From positions 124,001 through 188,000 of the forward strand of contig NZ_JAHZCJ010000005.1 of NCBI RefSeq assembly GCF_019422935.1: a stretch of DNA of 64,000 bases, given 5' to 3'. Below are positions 1-8,619 of the stretch, in pieces. The notes under the pieces are model-generated. The model was not told where the DNA came from. It saw nothing but the letters and a program-made list of their open reading frames with translations, and did no database searches. The position numbers were made by a program, and so were the translations under genes. Source of the DNA: Desulfovibrio sp. Its GTDB lineage: Bacteria > Desulfobacterota > Desulfovibrionia > Desulfovibrionales > Desulfovibrionaceae. Position 1 is the stretch's first letter. Each line of letters starts with the position of its first letter.

Positions 1-770
1 GCCTCGGCGCAAAGCGCGATCTGCCGCAATTCACCTCGTGCTGTCCCGGCTGGCAAAAGTATGCGGAAACCTTCTATCCCGACCTGTTGCCGCATTTTTC
101 ATCCTGTAAATCGCCTGTGGCCATGAATGGCCGCCTTGCCAAAACCTATGGCGCAGAAAAGGCCAAGTACGACCCCAAGAGCCTGTATACCGTTTCCATC
201 ATGCCCTGCGTAGCCAAAAAATACGAAGGCTTGCGCCAGGAATATGTACAGAATGACCTGCGCGACATCGACGCCACCCTGACCACGCGCGAACTGGCCT
301 ACATGATCCGTCAGGCGGGCATTGATTTTACCAAGCTGCCCGACGGTCAGCGTGATAGCCTCATGGGCGAATCCACCGGCGGCGCGACCATCTTCGGCGT
401 GTCTGGCGGCGTTATGGAAGCAGCCTTGCGCTACGCCTATCAGGCCGTAACCGGCAAGCGGCCGGAATCGTGGGATTTCAAGCAGGTGCGGGGCCTCAAG
501 GGCCTGAAGGAATATACGGTGACCGTCAACGGCATTGAACTGCATCTGGCGGTTGTGCATGGCGCAAAACGTTTTGCCCAGGTGTGCGATGAAGTGCGGG
601 CGGGCAAATCTCCTTACCACTTTATCGAATTCATGGCCTGCCCTGGCGGGTGCGTGTGCGGCGGCGGGCAGCCCATCATGCCCAATGTGCTGCAAAGCGC
701 AGAACGCAAGGCCACAAGCCTGTTTGCCGGATTGAAGCAGCGTCTTGCCAACACCCAGCCCAAAGCCTAG
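1..770 (+). CDS. hydA: [FeFe] hydrogenase large (catalytic) subunit, 3' part
   Basis: The reading frame is open from base 3, so the gene starts before the window and only its last ~255 codons are seen. The three H-cluster signatures are present in order: TSCCPGW near nt 33-53, MPCVAKKYE near nt 201-227 and [14 protein letters not shown] near nt 633-674. These hold the cysteines that bind the H-cluster. The enzyme reversibly oxidises H2. It is followed 11 bases later by the small-subunit gene, the arrangement of the periplasmic Desulfovibrio HydAB enzyme, in which cytochrome c3 is the known partner. The N-terminal ferredoxin domain lies outside the window and was not seen. Assignment is very secure. 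Confidence 0.97.
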   Translation, partial: LGAKRDLPQFTSCCPGWQKYAETFYPDLLPHFSSCKSPVAMNGRLAKTYGAEKAKYDPKSLYTVSIMPCVAKKYEGLRQEYVQNDLRDIDATLTTRELAYMIRQAGIDFTKLPDGQRDSLMGESTGGATIFGVSGGVMEAALRYAYQAVTGKRPESWDFKQVRGLKGLKEYTVTVNGIELHLAVVHGAKRFAQVCDEVRAGKSPYHFIEFMACPGGCVCGGGQPIMPNVLQSAERKATSLFAGLKQRLANTQPKA

Positions 771-781
771 AGGAGCACGCC

Positions 782-1156
782 ATGTCTATTATTGCCACCA
801 CCAGACGCGGATTTTTGAAGGGAGCGTGTATTCTCTCCGGCGGGTTGCTGCTTGGGGTTCGCATGGCCAACAAGGCCTACGCCGCCGCCAAGGATTTCAA
901 GGATTATATGAGCGATCGCTCTGCCGCTGTGTACAGTGCCGATTCGGCCTTTCCCAAGCGCGCCAGTCAGGACAATACGCAGGTAAAGGCGCTTTACGAT
1001 TCATGGCTCGGCAAACCCCTGAGCCATAAATCAGAAGAAAACCTCCACACCAAGTGGTTTGATAAATCAAAAGGCCTCAAGGCTCTTACGGCTTCAGGCG
1101 AATACCCCAACCCTCGCCACAAGGAGTTTGAGGGTACCGCCTATCCGTACGAATAA
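782..1156 (+). CDS. hydB: [FeFe] hydrogenase small subunit with Tat signal
   Basis: A 124-residue protein starting MSIIATTRRGFLKG. The twin-arginine motif and the hydrophobic stretch to about residue 36 (ending AYA-A) form a Tat signal peptide. In Desulfovibrio HydAB this peptide carries the folded large subunit to the periplasm as a hitchhiker; the mature part wraps around HydA. Length matches the roughly 120-residue family. An AGGAG ribosome site sits just ahead of the ATG, 11 bases after the hydA stop, so the two genes form an operon. The C-terminal half is rich in Lys, Tyr and Asp, as in relatives. Confidence 0.96.
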   Translation: MSIIATTRRGFLKGACILSGGLLLGVRMANKAYAAAKDFKDYMSDRSAAVYSADSAFPKRASQDNTQVKALYDSWLGKPLSHKSEENLHTKWFDKSKGLKALTASGEYPNPRHKEFEGTAYPYE

Positions 1157-1556
1157 AGCCACGGCCTTTTCCACCTGAGGGACCCCAAGACCCCTCGGGC
1201 CAGACCCACGGCCGACACGGTATTGCCCCCCGTGTCGGCCAGTTTGAATGCTGGGCTGTCCCTGGCCATTTATTCAGGTCATCTGGCAGCCCGCAACAGA
1301 GCACACAGCGCACACGGGCTGTTCGCATACGTAGTGCACAGCCCTATAAATAATTTTTTGATTTCGGTGAGATATCCAGTGGCGGAGCATACCGCCCATA
1401 GAAACGTCAAGTTTGCAGCCTGTATTTTCTCTTTTTGCGAAAAAGCAATTCCCACGGGATGTTTTTTCACCGTCTGCCTGTCGAGTTCTCTATGCCACTA
1501 TGGCTGGTCACCCGCCCGCACCGCCTGAGAATATGGGTCTTGCCGGAGGTTTTTTT
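1157..1556. other. Gap between hydB and hydG
   Basis: About 400 bases without a gene. It holds the hairpin at 1210-1240. The remainder becomes more AT-rich towards hydG, as expected for a promoter region, but I see no convincing -35/-10 pair or palindromic operator. Confidence 0.5.
1210..1240 (+). terminator. Hairpin after hydAB
   Basis: A perfect 11-bp stem (GGCCGACACGG / CCGTGTCGGCC) with a 9-base loop, 54 bases after the hydB stop. Only a short T run follows, so it is either a weak intrinsic terminator or an mRNA 3'-end stabiliser for hydAB. Confidence 0.65.
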
Positions 1557-2975
1557 ATGTACAATCCCCAGTCGTTGCGCGCAGATGAATTTATTGACCA
1601 CACAGAAGTGCTCGACTCCCTGAACTACGCAACCGAGCACGCGCGCGATGCAGAGCTTATTGATGCCATCATTGCCAAGGCCGCCCTTAAAAAAGGCCTG
1701 ACCCACCGCGAGGCCTCTGTGCTGCTTGCCTGCGAGCTGCCGGAGAAAGTGGAGCAGGTGTACAGGCTTGCCAACCAGATCAAGCACGACTTTTACGGCA
1801 ACCGCATTGTCATGTTTGCGCCGTTGTATCTCTCAAATCATTGCATCAACAGTTGCGTGTATTGCCCGTACCATTCGCAGAACAAAAACATCGCCCGCAA
1901 AAAACTTACACAGGAAGAAGTGGCCCGCGAGGTCATTGCCTTGCAGGATATGGGGCACAAACGCCTTGCGCTTGAGGCAGGCGAACACCCTACCATGAAT
2001 CCCATTGAGTACATACTTGAGTGCATCAAGACCATTTACAGCATCAAGCATAAGAACGGGGCCATCCGCCGGGTAAATGTGAACATCGCGGCAACCACGG
2101 TGGAAGAATACACAATGCTCAAGGATGCTGGCATCGGCACATATATTCTGTTCCAGGAAACCTACCACAAGCAGAGTTATGAAAAGCTGCACCCCGCAGG
2201 ACCCAAGCACGACTACGCCTGGCATACCGAGGCCATGGACCGCGCCATGCAGGGCGGCATTGACGATGTGGGCCTGGGGGTGCTTTTTGGCCTTGAGGGC
2301 TACCGCTATGAGTTTGCGGCCCTGCTCATGCACGCAGAGCACCTTGAAGCTGTGCACGGCGTTGGCCCGCACACCATCAGCGTTCCGCGCATTCGCCGCG
2401 CTGACGACATCAACCCCGATGTGTTCGACAATGGCATCAGCGACGATACGTTTGCCCGCATCTGCGCTTGTATCCGCGTGTCCGTGCCGTACACGGGCAT
2501 GATTGTTTCGACCCGCGAGAGCAAGGCCGTGCGCGAAAAGGTGCTTCCGTTGGGTATCTCGCAGATCAGCGGCGGTTCACGCACCAGCGTGGGCGGGTAT
2601 TATGAGCCGGAGCCGGAAGAAGACAATTCCGCACAGTTTGACGTAAGCGATCGCCGCACCCTGGACGAGGTGGTGCGCTGGCTCATGGAGCAGGGCCATG
2701 TGCCGAGTTTTTGCACAGCCTGCTACCGCGAGGGCCGCACTGGCGACCGCTTTATGGCCCTGTGCAAAAGCCAGCAGATTTTGAACTGCTGTCACCCCAA
2801 TGCCTTGCTGACTCTCAAGGAATATTTGCAGGACTACGCCTCGTCGCAAACCCGGCAGATGGGCCTTGCCATGATAGAGCAGGAACTGACTAAAATTCCC
2901 AGCGAAAAAGTGCGCAAAAAGGCCAAGGAATACCTTGCCGCCATTGAAAACGGCCAGCGAGACTTTCGATTTTGA
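1557..2975 (+). CDS. hydG: [FeFe] hydrogenase maturase HydG (tyrosine lyase)
   Basis: A 472-residue radical SAM enzyme that splits tyrosine to give the CO and CN ligands of the H-cluster. The radical SAM cysteines are C96, C100 and C103 (CxxxCxxC). The C-terminal CX2CX22C set that separates HydG from ThiH is visible as C386, C389 and C412, with the family stretch CTACYREGRTGDRFM. The start is the ATG preceded by GGAGGT at 1545-1550; the open frame continues upstream but without a ribosome site. It lies in the same direction as hydAB, about 400 bases on. HydE and HydF are not in the window. Confidence 0.96.
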   Translation: MYNPQSLRADEFIDHTEVLDSLNYATEHARDAELIDAIIAKAALKKGLTHREASVLLACELPEKVEQVYRLANQIKHDFYGNRIVMFAPLYLSNHCINSCVYCPYHSQNKNIARKKLTQEEVAREVIALQDMGHKRLALEAGEHPTMNPIEYILECIKTIYSIKHKNGAIRRVNVNIAATTVEEYTMLKDAGIGTYILFQETYHKQSYEKLHPAGPKHDYAWHTEAMDRAMQGGIDDVGLGVLFGLEGYRYEFAALLMHAEHLEAVHGVGPHTISVPRIRRADDINPDVFDNGISDDTFARICACIRVSVPYTGMIVSTRESKAVREKVLPLGISQISGGSRTSVGGYYEPEPEEDNSAQFDVSDRRTLDEVVRWLMEQGHVPSFCTACYREGRTGDRFMALCKSQQILNCCHPNALLTLKEYLQDYASSQTRQMGLAMIEQELTKIPSEKVRKKAKEYLAAIENGQRDFRF

Positions 2976-3019
2976 GAGACGTTATTCTGAAGGTTTTGCC
3001 TGGAAGATAAAAGAATTAG

Positions 3020-3051
3020 GGCGCATTGAAGCTATCTCAATGCGCCTTTTT
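3020..3051 (+). terminator. Rho-independent terminator of hydG
   Basis: A perfect 10-bp stem (GGCGCATTGA / TCAATGCGCC at 3020-3029 and 3037-3046), a 7-base loop and a five-T run, 45 bases after the hydG stop. Confidence 0.9.
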
Positions 3052-3208
3052 GTATGTAGCCAGTAGTGCATGAGATATTTTTTATCTGCACTGGGCTTCA
3101 ACCTCTCAGTTTCCCGCAGTCGCAAGTCACTTGCCCCACAGTTTTTTTTTGCTGCGGCAGTGCCTGCTTGCCATTCAGGCTAGGGCAACCCGCGGCAATT
3201 TTTATAAA

Positions 3209-3243
3209 TTTCGTGCTATTTTTATTAAAAAAATAGCACGAAA
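3209..3243. repeat. 15-bp perfect inverted repeat in the hydG-nuoA gap
   Basis: Arms 3209-3223 (TTTCGTGCTATTTTT) and 3229-3243 are exact reverse complements around a 5-base loop. It lies 201 bases above the proposed nuo -35 box and 163 bases past the hydG terminator. It could be a second, bidirectional terminator or a protein-binding site. The surrounding 3052-3443 stretch is very AT-rich and contains no gene I can support. Confidence 0.6.
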
Positions 3244-3443
3244 ATAAAATAGCAAATTATTTAAGGATGTTTTGTGGTTCTAGTTGATCTGCTTATCACC
3301 AGTCGTAAAAATAAAATTGTTTTTTTCACTTTTTGTGATTGCACGCAATTTCAAACAAATGATTAATACGTTAATATGATTGAACAAAAAATCCCTTTAA
3401 TTGTACATTTTTGAACAGAAGCATGTATTTTTTTTAACAATTA

Positions 3444-3472
3444 TTGACACAAAGTTTCTGGGGGAGTAGTAT
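3444..3472 (+). promoter_or_regulatory. Sigma70-type promoter of the nuo operon
   Basis: A consensus -35 box TTGACA (3444-3449), a 17-base spacer and a -10 box TAGTAT (3467-3472, 4 of 6 matches). Transcription would start near 3480, leaving a leader of about 95 bases before nuoA. Confidence 0.7.
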
Positions 3473-3491
3473 TTAACTTAATTTATAAATT

Positions 3492-3521
3492 CACAAACAA
3501 CTGTTGTTTTAATTGTTTGTG
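3492..3521 (+). promoter_or_regulatory. Inverted repeat in the nuo leader
   Basis: CACAAACAA (3492-3500) and TTGTTTGTG (3513-3521) are exact complements around 12 bases, just downstream of the predicted transcription start. It may be an operator or an mRNA hairpin. The TTGTTTG half is also present in the palindrome at 60532-60551. Confidence 0.45.
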
Positions 3522-3575
3522 GATTGATCAAGTATATATTTTCGTAAATTTTATTCCTATTACAAGGAAAAATTT

Positions 3576-3986
3576 ATGTCTAGCAGCGAACTTGTTGACA
3601 TTGTCTACATAATGGCATTCTGCCTTGGCGGTATGAGCTTTGCTCTTGGGCCATTTGTAATAGTTTTTTTTCTTGCCCCTCGCCTTACGCGCAACACTGT
3701 GGGCAAAACCCGCCAGATTGTTGAGTGCGGCATTGACCCTATTGGCGATGCCTGGATCAAATTCGGCGCGGTATATTATATGTACTCGCTGCTGTTCCTC
3801 GCCTTTGCGGTTGATATTCTCTTTCTCTTCCCTGTTGCGGTTATCTACAACAAGGCTTCTCCCATCAGTGATTTCCTGACGTTCGCGGAAGTTTTTCTGT
3901 TCGTGGGCATTTTGTCCCTTGTCATTCTGTACGCGTGGAAAAAGGGAGTGTTCCAGTGGCAACGGAAAATATATTCGGATCGGTAG
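3576..3986 (+). CDS. nuoA: NADH-quinone oxidoreductase-like subunit A
   Basis: A 136-residue membrane protein with three predicted membrane helices and the family stretch [17 protein letters not shown] in the first loop, the conserved NuoA/ND3 loop near the quinone site. It is first in a 13-gene operon and is preceded by an AAGGA ribosome site at 3564-3568. Its end overlaps the start of nuoB. The length is ordinary for NuoA. It is part of the membrane arm of the pump. Confidence 0.95.
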   Translation: MSSSELVDIVYIMAFCLGGMSFALGPFVIVFFLAPRLTRNTVGKTRQIVECGIDPIGDAWIKFGAVYYMYSLLFLAFAVDILFLFPVAVIYNKASPISDFLTFAEVFLFVGILSLVILYAWKKGVFQWQRKIYSDR

Positions 3987-4621
3987 TCCACTTTTCGCGG
4001 CTGGATTCGCTGCTGGACATGTGCCGGGCCAATTCGCTCTGGCCCATGACATTTGGCCTTGCCTGCTGCGCCATTGAAATGATGGCCACCGGCGCGTCCC
4101 GCTTTGATCTGGCGCGTTTTGGGGCCGAGGTGTTCAGGCCGTCGCCCCGGCAGAGCGATGTGATGATCGTTTCCGGCACCATCAACAAGAAGATGGCCCC
4201 GGCTGTGCAGATTCTCTACGACCAGATGCCCGAGCCAAAGTGGGTCATCGCCATGGGCAATTGCGCCATTTCAGGCGGGCCTTTTGTGTACGAGGGCCAG
4301 TACGGCGTGGTGGAGGGCGTGGGCAAGCTTTTTCCTGTGGATGTGTTTATTCCCGGTTGCCCGCCAAGGCCGGAGGCCCTGATTGAAGGCATCTTGAAGC
4401 TGGAAGAAAAACTCACAGGCACCCGGCGCTGGCCCGTGGTAACACCCCCTGGGCTTCCCGGTCCTGCGGCGGCGCAGGCGGCCAAGATGCAGGCGGAGGC
4501 GCAAGCGCCCCCGGCACCTGCCGAGGATGTTGCGGGAGAGGGGGGTGCCCCCGTGGGAACTTCTGGGGGAACCTCCGGGGATGACAAGGCGGGCAAGGAA
4601 GCAGGAGGGCATACGTCATGA
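3956..4621 (+). CDS. nuoB: Complex I subunit B (N2 iron-sulfur cluster)
   Basis: Binds the terminal [4Fe-4S] cluster N2 that hands electrons to quinone; ligands C37, C38, C103 and C134 show the family spacing ([20 protein letters not shown]). I chose the GTG at 3956 because AAAGGGAG ends 7 bases before it; an in-frame GTG at 3935 is the alternative. It overlaps nuoA by 31 bases. Unusual is a C-terminal tail of about 60 residues rich in Ala, Pro and Gly (from about residue 162), beyond the conserved fold. The protein is 221 residues against about 160-220 in the family. Confidence 0.95.
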   Translation: MATENIFGSVVHFSRLDSLLDMCRANSLWPMTFGLACCAIEMMATGASRFDLARFGAEVFRPSPRQSDVMIVSGTINKKMAPAVQILYDQMPEPKWVIAMGNCAISGGPFVYEGQYGVVEGVGKLFPVDVFIPGCPPRPEALIEGILKLEEKLTGTRRWPVVTPPGLPGPAAAQAAKMQAEAQAPPAPAEDVAGEGGAPVGTSGGTSGDDKAGKEAGGHTS

Positions 4622-5196
4622 ATGCAGAAACCCTTGGCGCACAGTTGGCGGCCCTGCCTGGAGCCAGGGTCCGCGCCGCAGATCATGCCGCTGTAGGCTA
4701 TGATCTTGATGTGGCGCTGCCGGAAAGCTCCCTGCTTGCCGCAGTGGGCATCATGGATGGGGCGGGGTACTTTATTGAAGGCATGACCGGGGTAGACTGG
4801 TTTGGCGAATGCGAAGCTCTGCGCAAGGAGGCCGAAGCCAAGGCCAAAAAGGCCGCCGAAGCCGCCGCTGCCAATGCAGAGGACGCGCCAGATGCCAGCC
4901 ATGCCGCCCCACCTGAAACCTCTGCGCAGGATCCCATACCGCAGGAAGACGAGCTTGAAGTGGTGTACGACTTCAACCTCTATGCCGCCCGCCATCGGGT
5001 ATGCTTGCGGGTGCGCACGCCGCGCTCCAACCCGCAGATTCACACCATCGCCGAAATTTATCCCATAGCCCACTGGCACGAGCGCGAGATTCACGAGTTC
5101 TTTGGCATCGTCTTTATCGGGCATCCTTATCTCATCCCCCTCTTGTTGCCCGAAGACGCGGAATACCACCCCTTGCTCAAGGACTACAGCGCATGA
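4618..5196 (+). CDS. nuoC: Complex I subunit C (30 kDa type)
   Basis: A 192-residue peripheral-arm protein. The C-terminal signature [18 protein letters not shown] followed by [16 protein letters not shown] is typical of NuoC. Start overlaps the nuoB stop as ATGA. Between the first strand region and the core (about residues 62-104) lies a charged Ala/Lys/Glu-rich insert with little complexity, probably a flexible linker. It is not fused to NuoD, unlike in some enterobacteria. Confidence 0.93.
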   Translation: MNAETLGAQLAALPGARVRAADHAAVGYDLDVALPESSLLAAVGIMDGAGYFIEGMTGVDWFGECEALRKEAEAKAKKAAEAAAANAEDAPDASHAAPPETSAQDPIPQEDELEVVYDFNLYAARHRVCLRVRTPRSNPQIHTIAEIYPIAHWHEREIHEFFGIVFIGHPYLIPLLLPEDAEYHPLLKDYSA

Positions 5197-6311
5197 ACTA
5201 TCTTGCCCAAAGTCCCACAGACGAGCGGTTTGTTCTGAACCTTGGCCCGCAGCATCCGGCTACGCACGGCGTTTTGCGCGTCAAGATGGTCATGGACGGC
5301 GAGTATATAGTGGAGGCCGAGCCCGTGCTTGGCTACATCCACCGCATGCACGAAAAAATGGCCGAAAACCGCACCTGGGCGCAGTTTATGCCCAATACGG
5401 GCCGCATGGATTACCTGCATGCCCTGGCCTACAACCACGGCTATGCCTGTCTGGTCGAGCGCGCCGCCTCCATTGAAGTGCCGGAACGCGCCGAATTCAT
5501 CCGCGTCATCACCAACGAGCTGAACCGGGTTTCAAGCCATCTGCTCTGGTTTGGAGCTTTTGTGCTTGACCTTGGCGGGTTCTCTCCGCTTTTGTACGCT
5601 TTTGACGACCGCGAGCAGGTCCTTGATCTGCTGGAATCCGTTACCGGGTCGCGGCTCACATACTGCTACTTCCGCTTTGGCGGCGTGTACAACGATGTTG
5701 ACGATGACTTTGTAAGAGGCACGCGGGCCTTTATCGCGCGTATGCGCAAGCGCCTGCCCATGTACCATTCCCTTGTTTCCAAAAACCTCATTATCCAGCA
5801 GCGCCTTGTGGATGTGGGTTTTGTGCCTGCAGAGATGTGCCGCAAATACGGCGCAACAGGGCCTGTGGCACGCGGTGCTGGCATTGCCTATGACGTGCGC
5901 AAGCACGAGCCATACGGCGTTTATGACCGCTTTACTTTTGACGTGCCCGTATACTCCGAGGGTGATTCCATGGCCCGCTACAAGGTGCGCATGGACGAGA
6001 TCGAGCAAAGCCTGCGCATTCTTGAGCAGGCCCTCGACTATCTGCCCAAAGGACCGGTTATGGCGGCCAAGGTTCCCAAAACTATCAAACCGCCAAAGGG
6101 CGACTATTACCACGCTGTGGAAACGGCGCGCGGTCTTCTGGGCATCCGCGCCGTCAGCGATGGCAGCGGCACCCCCTGGCGGCTCAAGTGGCGCACCCCC
6201 TGTTTTTCAAACCTGCTTGTTTTTGGCGAGGCGGGCAGGGGAATGCTGCTGCCTGATGCCCTGGCGCTGCTCGGCAGCCTTGACCTGGTGATTCCGGATA
6301 TTGACCGCTAA
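5193..6311 (+). CDS. nuoD: Complex I subunit D (49 kDa type)
   Basis: A 372-residue subunit that forms the quinone cavity with NuoB. It opens [13 protein letters not shown] and has the conserved LNLGPQHPATHGVLR and GYIHRMHEKMAEN, followed by SHLLWFGAF. The start is the ATG that overlaps the nuoC stop (ATGA). It lacks the two cysteine pairs of the related NiFe hydrogenase large subunits, so it is a complex I subunit and not a hydrogenase. The family C-terminus (LVIPDIDR) is intact. Confidence 0.96.
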   Translation: MNYLAQSPTDERFVLNLGPQHPATHGVLRVKMVMDGEYIVEAEPVLGYIHRMHEKMAENRTWAQFMPNTGRMDYLHALAYNHGYACLVERAASIEVPERAEFIRVITNELNRVSSHLLWFGAFVLDLGGFSPLLYAFDDREQVLDLLESVTGSRLTYCYFRFGGVYNDVDDDFVRGTRAFIARMRKRLPMYHSLVSKNLIIQQRLVDVGFVPAEMCRKYGATGPVARGAGIAYDVRKHEPYGVYDRFTFDVPVYSEGDSMARYKVRMDEIEQSLRILEQALDYLPKGPVMAAKVPKTIKPPKGDYYHAVETARGLLGIRAVSDGSGTPWRLKWRTPCFSNLLVFGEAGRGMLLPDALALLGSLDLVIPDIDR

Positions 6312-6322
6312 GGAACACAGCC

Positions 6323-7315
6323 ATGACGTTTTATTCCGAAATGCTGCGTCTTCTGGGGTATCTTGTAGGGTTCCTTGTCTTTGTGGCGCTTAACGCGGCC
6401 TATCTGGTATGGGTCGAGCGCAAGGTGGCAGGGCATATACAGCGGCGCATAGGGCCAAAGGAAGTTGGCCCTTATGGCCTGTTGCAGCCGCTGGCGGACG
6501 GCTTCAAGCTCATGACCAAACAGGTGTTCATTCCCAAGGATGCAGACGGCGTGCTGTTCTGCCTTGGGCCTGTGCTGGTCATGACCCCGGCCTTCATGAG
6601 TTTTGTGACCATTCCCTACACCGAGGGGCTGGTGGCGCGTAACCTTGATCTGGGGCTGTTGGCCATCTACGCCTTTGCCTCGGTAAACGTGCTGGGTCTC
6701 CTGCTCGGGGCGTGGGGTTCGCGCAACAAGTACGCGGTTATCTCTGCCGCGCGCGTGGTTTCGCAAAATGTGGCCTACGAAATCCCCATGCTGCTGGTTG
6801 TAGTGAGCCTTGTGATGGTCACGGGCACTCTCAACCTCAGCGAAACCGTTGCCACGCAGTCGGGCGGGTTCTGGCACTGGAATGTGCTGCGCCTTTCTGC
6901 AAGCCCGCTCATGCCGGTTTCGTTCATCATCTTTTTCATCTGCATGCTTGCAGAGACAAACCGCGCCCCCTTTGACATGGCCGAGGCCGAAAGCGAACTG
7001 ATCGCAGGCGCTTTTACGGAATATTCGGGCATGGGTTTTGGCGTGTACTTTATGGGCGAGTACGCCAACGTGGTGGTCGGGGCCAGCCTGCTGACCCTGC
7101 TGTTTCTTGGCGGGTGGGATTGTCCGCTGGGGCTGTGGCCGGGGGCGCACTGGTTTGCCATCAAGCTTTACGGGGTCATTTTTACCGTTATCTGGGTACG
7201 CTGGACGTTTCCGCGCACGACCTTCTACGGCCTGCTGAACCTCTCGTGGAAGGTGCTTATCCCCATTGCGCTCGTCAACCTCATCATTACCAGCGCGTTG
7301 CTCAAGGTGCTGTAG
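6323..7315 (+). CDS. nuoH: Complex I subunit H (membrane anchor of the quinone site)
   Basis: A 330-residue polytopic membrane protein with the family motifs WVERKVAGHIQRRIGPKEVG near residue 30 and AETNRAPFDMAEAESELIAG near residue 210. The acidic loop after the latter couples quinone chemistry to the membrane arm. An AAGGA ribosome site precedes the ATG, 11 bases after nuoD. Confidence 0.96.
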   Translation: MTFYSEMLRLLGYLVGFLVFVALNAAYLVWVERKVAGHIQRRIGPKEVGPYGLLQPLADGFKLMTKQVFIPKDADGVLFCLGPVLVMTPAFMSFVTIPYTEGLVARNLDLGLLAIYAFASVNVLGLLLGAWGSRNKYAVISAARVVSQNVAYEIPMLLVVVSLVMVTGTLNLSETVATQSGGFWHWNVLRLSASPLMPVSFIIFFICMLAETNRAPFDMAEAESELIAGAFTEYSGMGFGVYFMGEYANVVVGASLLTLLFLGGWDCPLGLWPGAHWFAIKLYGVIFTVIWVRWTFPRTTFYGLLNLSWKVLIPIALVNLIITSALLKVL

Positions 7316-7316
7316 T

Positions 7317-7757
7317 ATGAACGCATACTTTAAAAATATCTTTTCAGGCGGGTGGAGCCTCTTTGTGGGCATGGGCATAACGCTGCGCTATTTTTTCAAG
7401 CCGGTGGTTACATCATCCTACCCACGCGAGGTGCTGCCCATCCCGCCGCGCTACAGGGGCCATATTGACCTTGTGTATGACCAGGAAACCGGCACGGACA
7501 GATGTATTGTGTGCGGATCGTGCCAGAAGGCCTGCCCCTCGGGCTGCATAGAGCTTGCGGGCGAAAAGCTGGATGGGGCCAAAAAGAAGACCCTCACGAG
7601 CTACAAACTGAATTTTACCAAGTGCAGCCTGTGCGGTATGTGCGTGGAATCGTGCCCTACAGACGCGCTGACGTTTTCTCATGACTACAATCTGGCCGGG
7701 TTTGACGAGGCGGAGTATCACTTTGACCTTGTACGGCGGCTCAAGGAGCGTCCCTGA
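7317..7757 (+). CDS. nuoI: Complex I subunit I (two [4Fe-4S] clusters)
   Basis: A 146-residue ferredoxin-like subunit. Cluster ligands are C63, C66, C69, C73 and C103, C106, C109, C113, the standard 8Fe pattern. It carries electrons towards NuoB. The start ATG follows the nuoH stop by one base. With NuoEFG missing from the operon, this subunit is the probable entry point for electrons from an outside donor; that is inference. Confidence 0.95.
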   Translation: MNAYFKNIFSGGWSLFVGMGITLRYFFKPVVTSSYPREVLPIPPRYRGHIDLVYDQETGTDRCIVCGSCQKACPSGCIELAGEKLDGAKKKTLTSYKLNFTKCSLCGMCVESCPTDALTFSHDYNLAGFDEAEYHFDLVRRLKERP

Positions 7758-8281
7758 TGTCCAGTCATGAAACTATGCAAACGCTGGCCGAGGGCATTTT
7801 CTGGTTCTTTGTGCTGGTGACGTTCTGCGGCGCGGTGCTGGCTGTTTCGGCGCGCACTCTCATACGCCGTGTGGCTGGGCTTGCCCTGTGCTTCACTGGC
7901 GTGGCGGGGCTTTATTACTACCTTTCCAGCCCCTTTGTGGCCTTTATGCAGATGCTTGTGTATGTGGGCGCGCTGTGCGTCACCATAACATTCGCCATCA
8001 TGCTGGCTGAAACGTCGGACGCAAACCGTGCCCCGCGCCGCAACAAGCTCAGCCTGTTTCTGGGCGCCGCGGCCAGTTGCGCCATCACAGCGGCGCTTGT
8101 GGTGCAATCCATCGTGGCTCCCTGGCCGGAAACGCCGCCCACGCAGATGGAAGGAACCATCGAGCGCATCGGGCAGGCCTTGCTGAGCACGTATTCCATG
8201 AGCTTTGAACTTATTTCCGTGGTTCTGGTGGTAGCCATGGTGGGGGCGCTCGCACTGGCCCGCCACGGGAGGGACAAGTGA
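7757..8281 (+). CDS. nuoJ: Complex I subunit J
   Basis: A 174-residue membrane protein with five predicted helices. It includes the conserved stretch YVGALCVTITFAIMLAE around residue 75, corresponding to the helix with the pi-bulge in NuoJ. Start and stop overlap its neighbours by a few bases, as expected for a coupled operon. Confidence 0.93.
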   Translation: MSSHETMQTLAEGIFWFFVLVTFCGAVLAVSARTLIRRVAGLALCFTGVAGLYYYLSSPFVAFMQMLVYVGALCVTITFAIMLAETSDANRAPRRNKLSLFLGAAASCAITAALVVQSIVAPWPETPPTQMEGTIERIGQALLSTYSMSFELISVVLVVAMVGALALARHGRDK

Positions 8282-8607
8282 TGCACTACGCAAGCTTGAG
8301 TCAGTCTCTTGAAACCTATCTGGTCATCGGCGCGGCACTGTTCGGCCTGGGGCTGTTCGGCATGGCCATGCGCCGCACGTTCATAGGCATGCTCATTGCG
8401 TCCGAGCTTATCCTCTGCGGGGCATCGGTCAACTTTATGGCTTTTGGACGGTTTTGCGCGCCAGACACGGCAACCGGGCAGATCGCGGCCCTGTTTGTCA
8501 TGGCCATCGCAGCGGCGGAAGCGGTCATTGTGCTTTCCATCATCATTGCGGTGTACCGGCTGTACAGATCTGTTGAAACGGACGCTCCGTCAGACCTCAA
8601 AGGTTAA
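8281..8607 (+). CDS. nuoK: Complex I subunit K
   Basis: A 108-residue membrane protein with three helices; the family features GMLIASELILCGASVNFMAF and the glutamates of helices 2 and 3 are visible. The ATG at 8281 overlaps the nuoJ stop and is 7 bases from GGAGGG (8268-8273); a GTG three bases earlier is less well placed. Related to MrpC. Confidence 0.93.
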   Translation: MHYASLSQSLETYLVIGAALFGLGLFGMAMRRTFIGMLIASELILCGASVNFMAFGRFCAPDTATGQIAALFVMAIAAAEAVIVLSIIIAVYRLYRSVETDAPSDLKG

Positions 8608-8619
8608 GGGGAACAGCAT

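Noticed and set aside
1557..2975. ThiH (thiamine synthesis tyrosine lyase)
   Set aside because: The C-terminal CX2CX22C cysteines and the hydrogenase context identify HydG.
4216..5169. Open minus-strand frame of 317 codons across nuoB/nuoC
   Set aside because: It is opposite two clear complex I genes, has no ribosome site and shows the odd composition of an antisense shadow in GC-rich DNA.
5193..6311. NiFe hydrogenase large subunit (Ech-type) instead of NuoD
   Set aside because: The CxxC pairs that bind nickel are absent.
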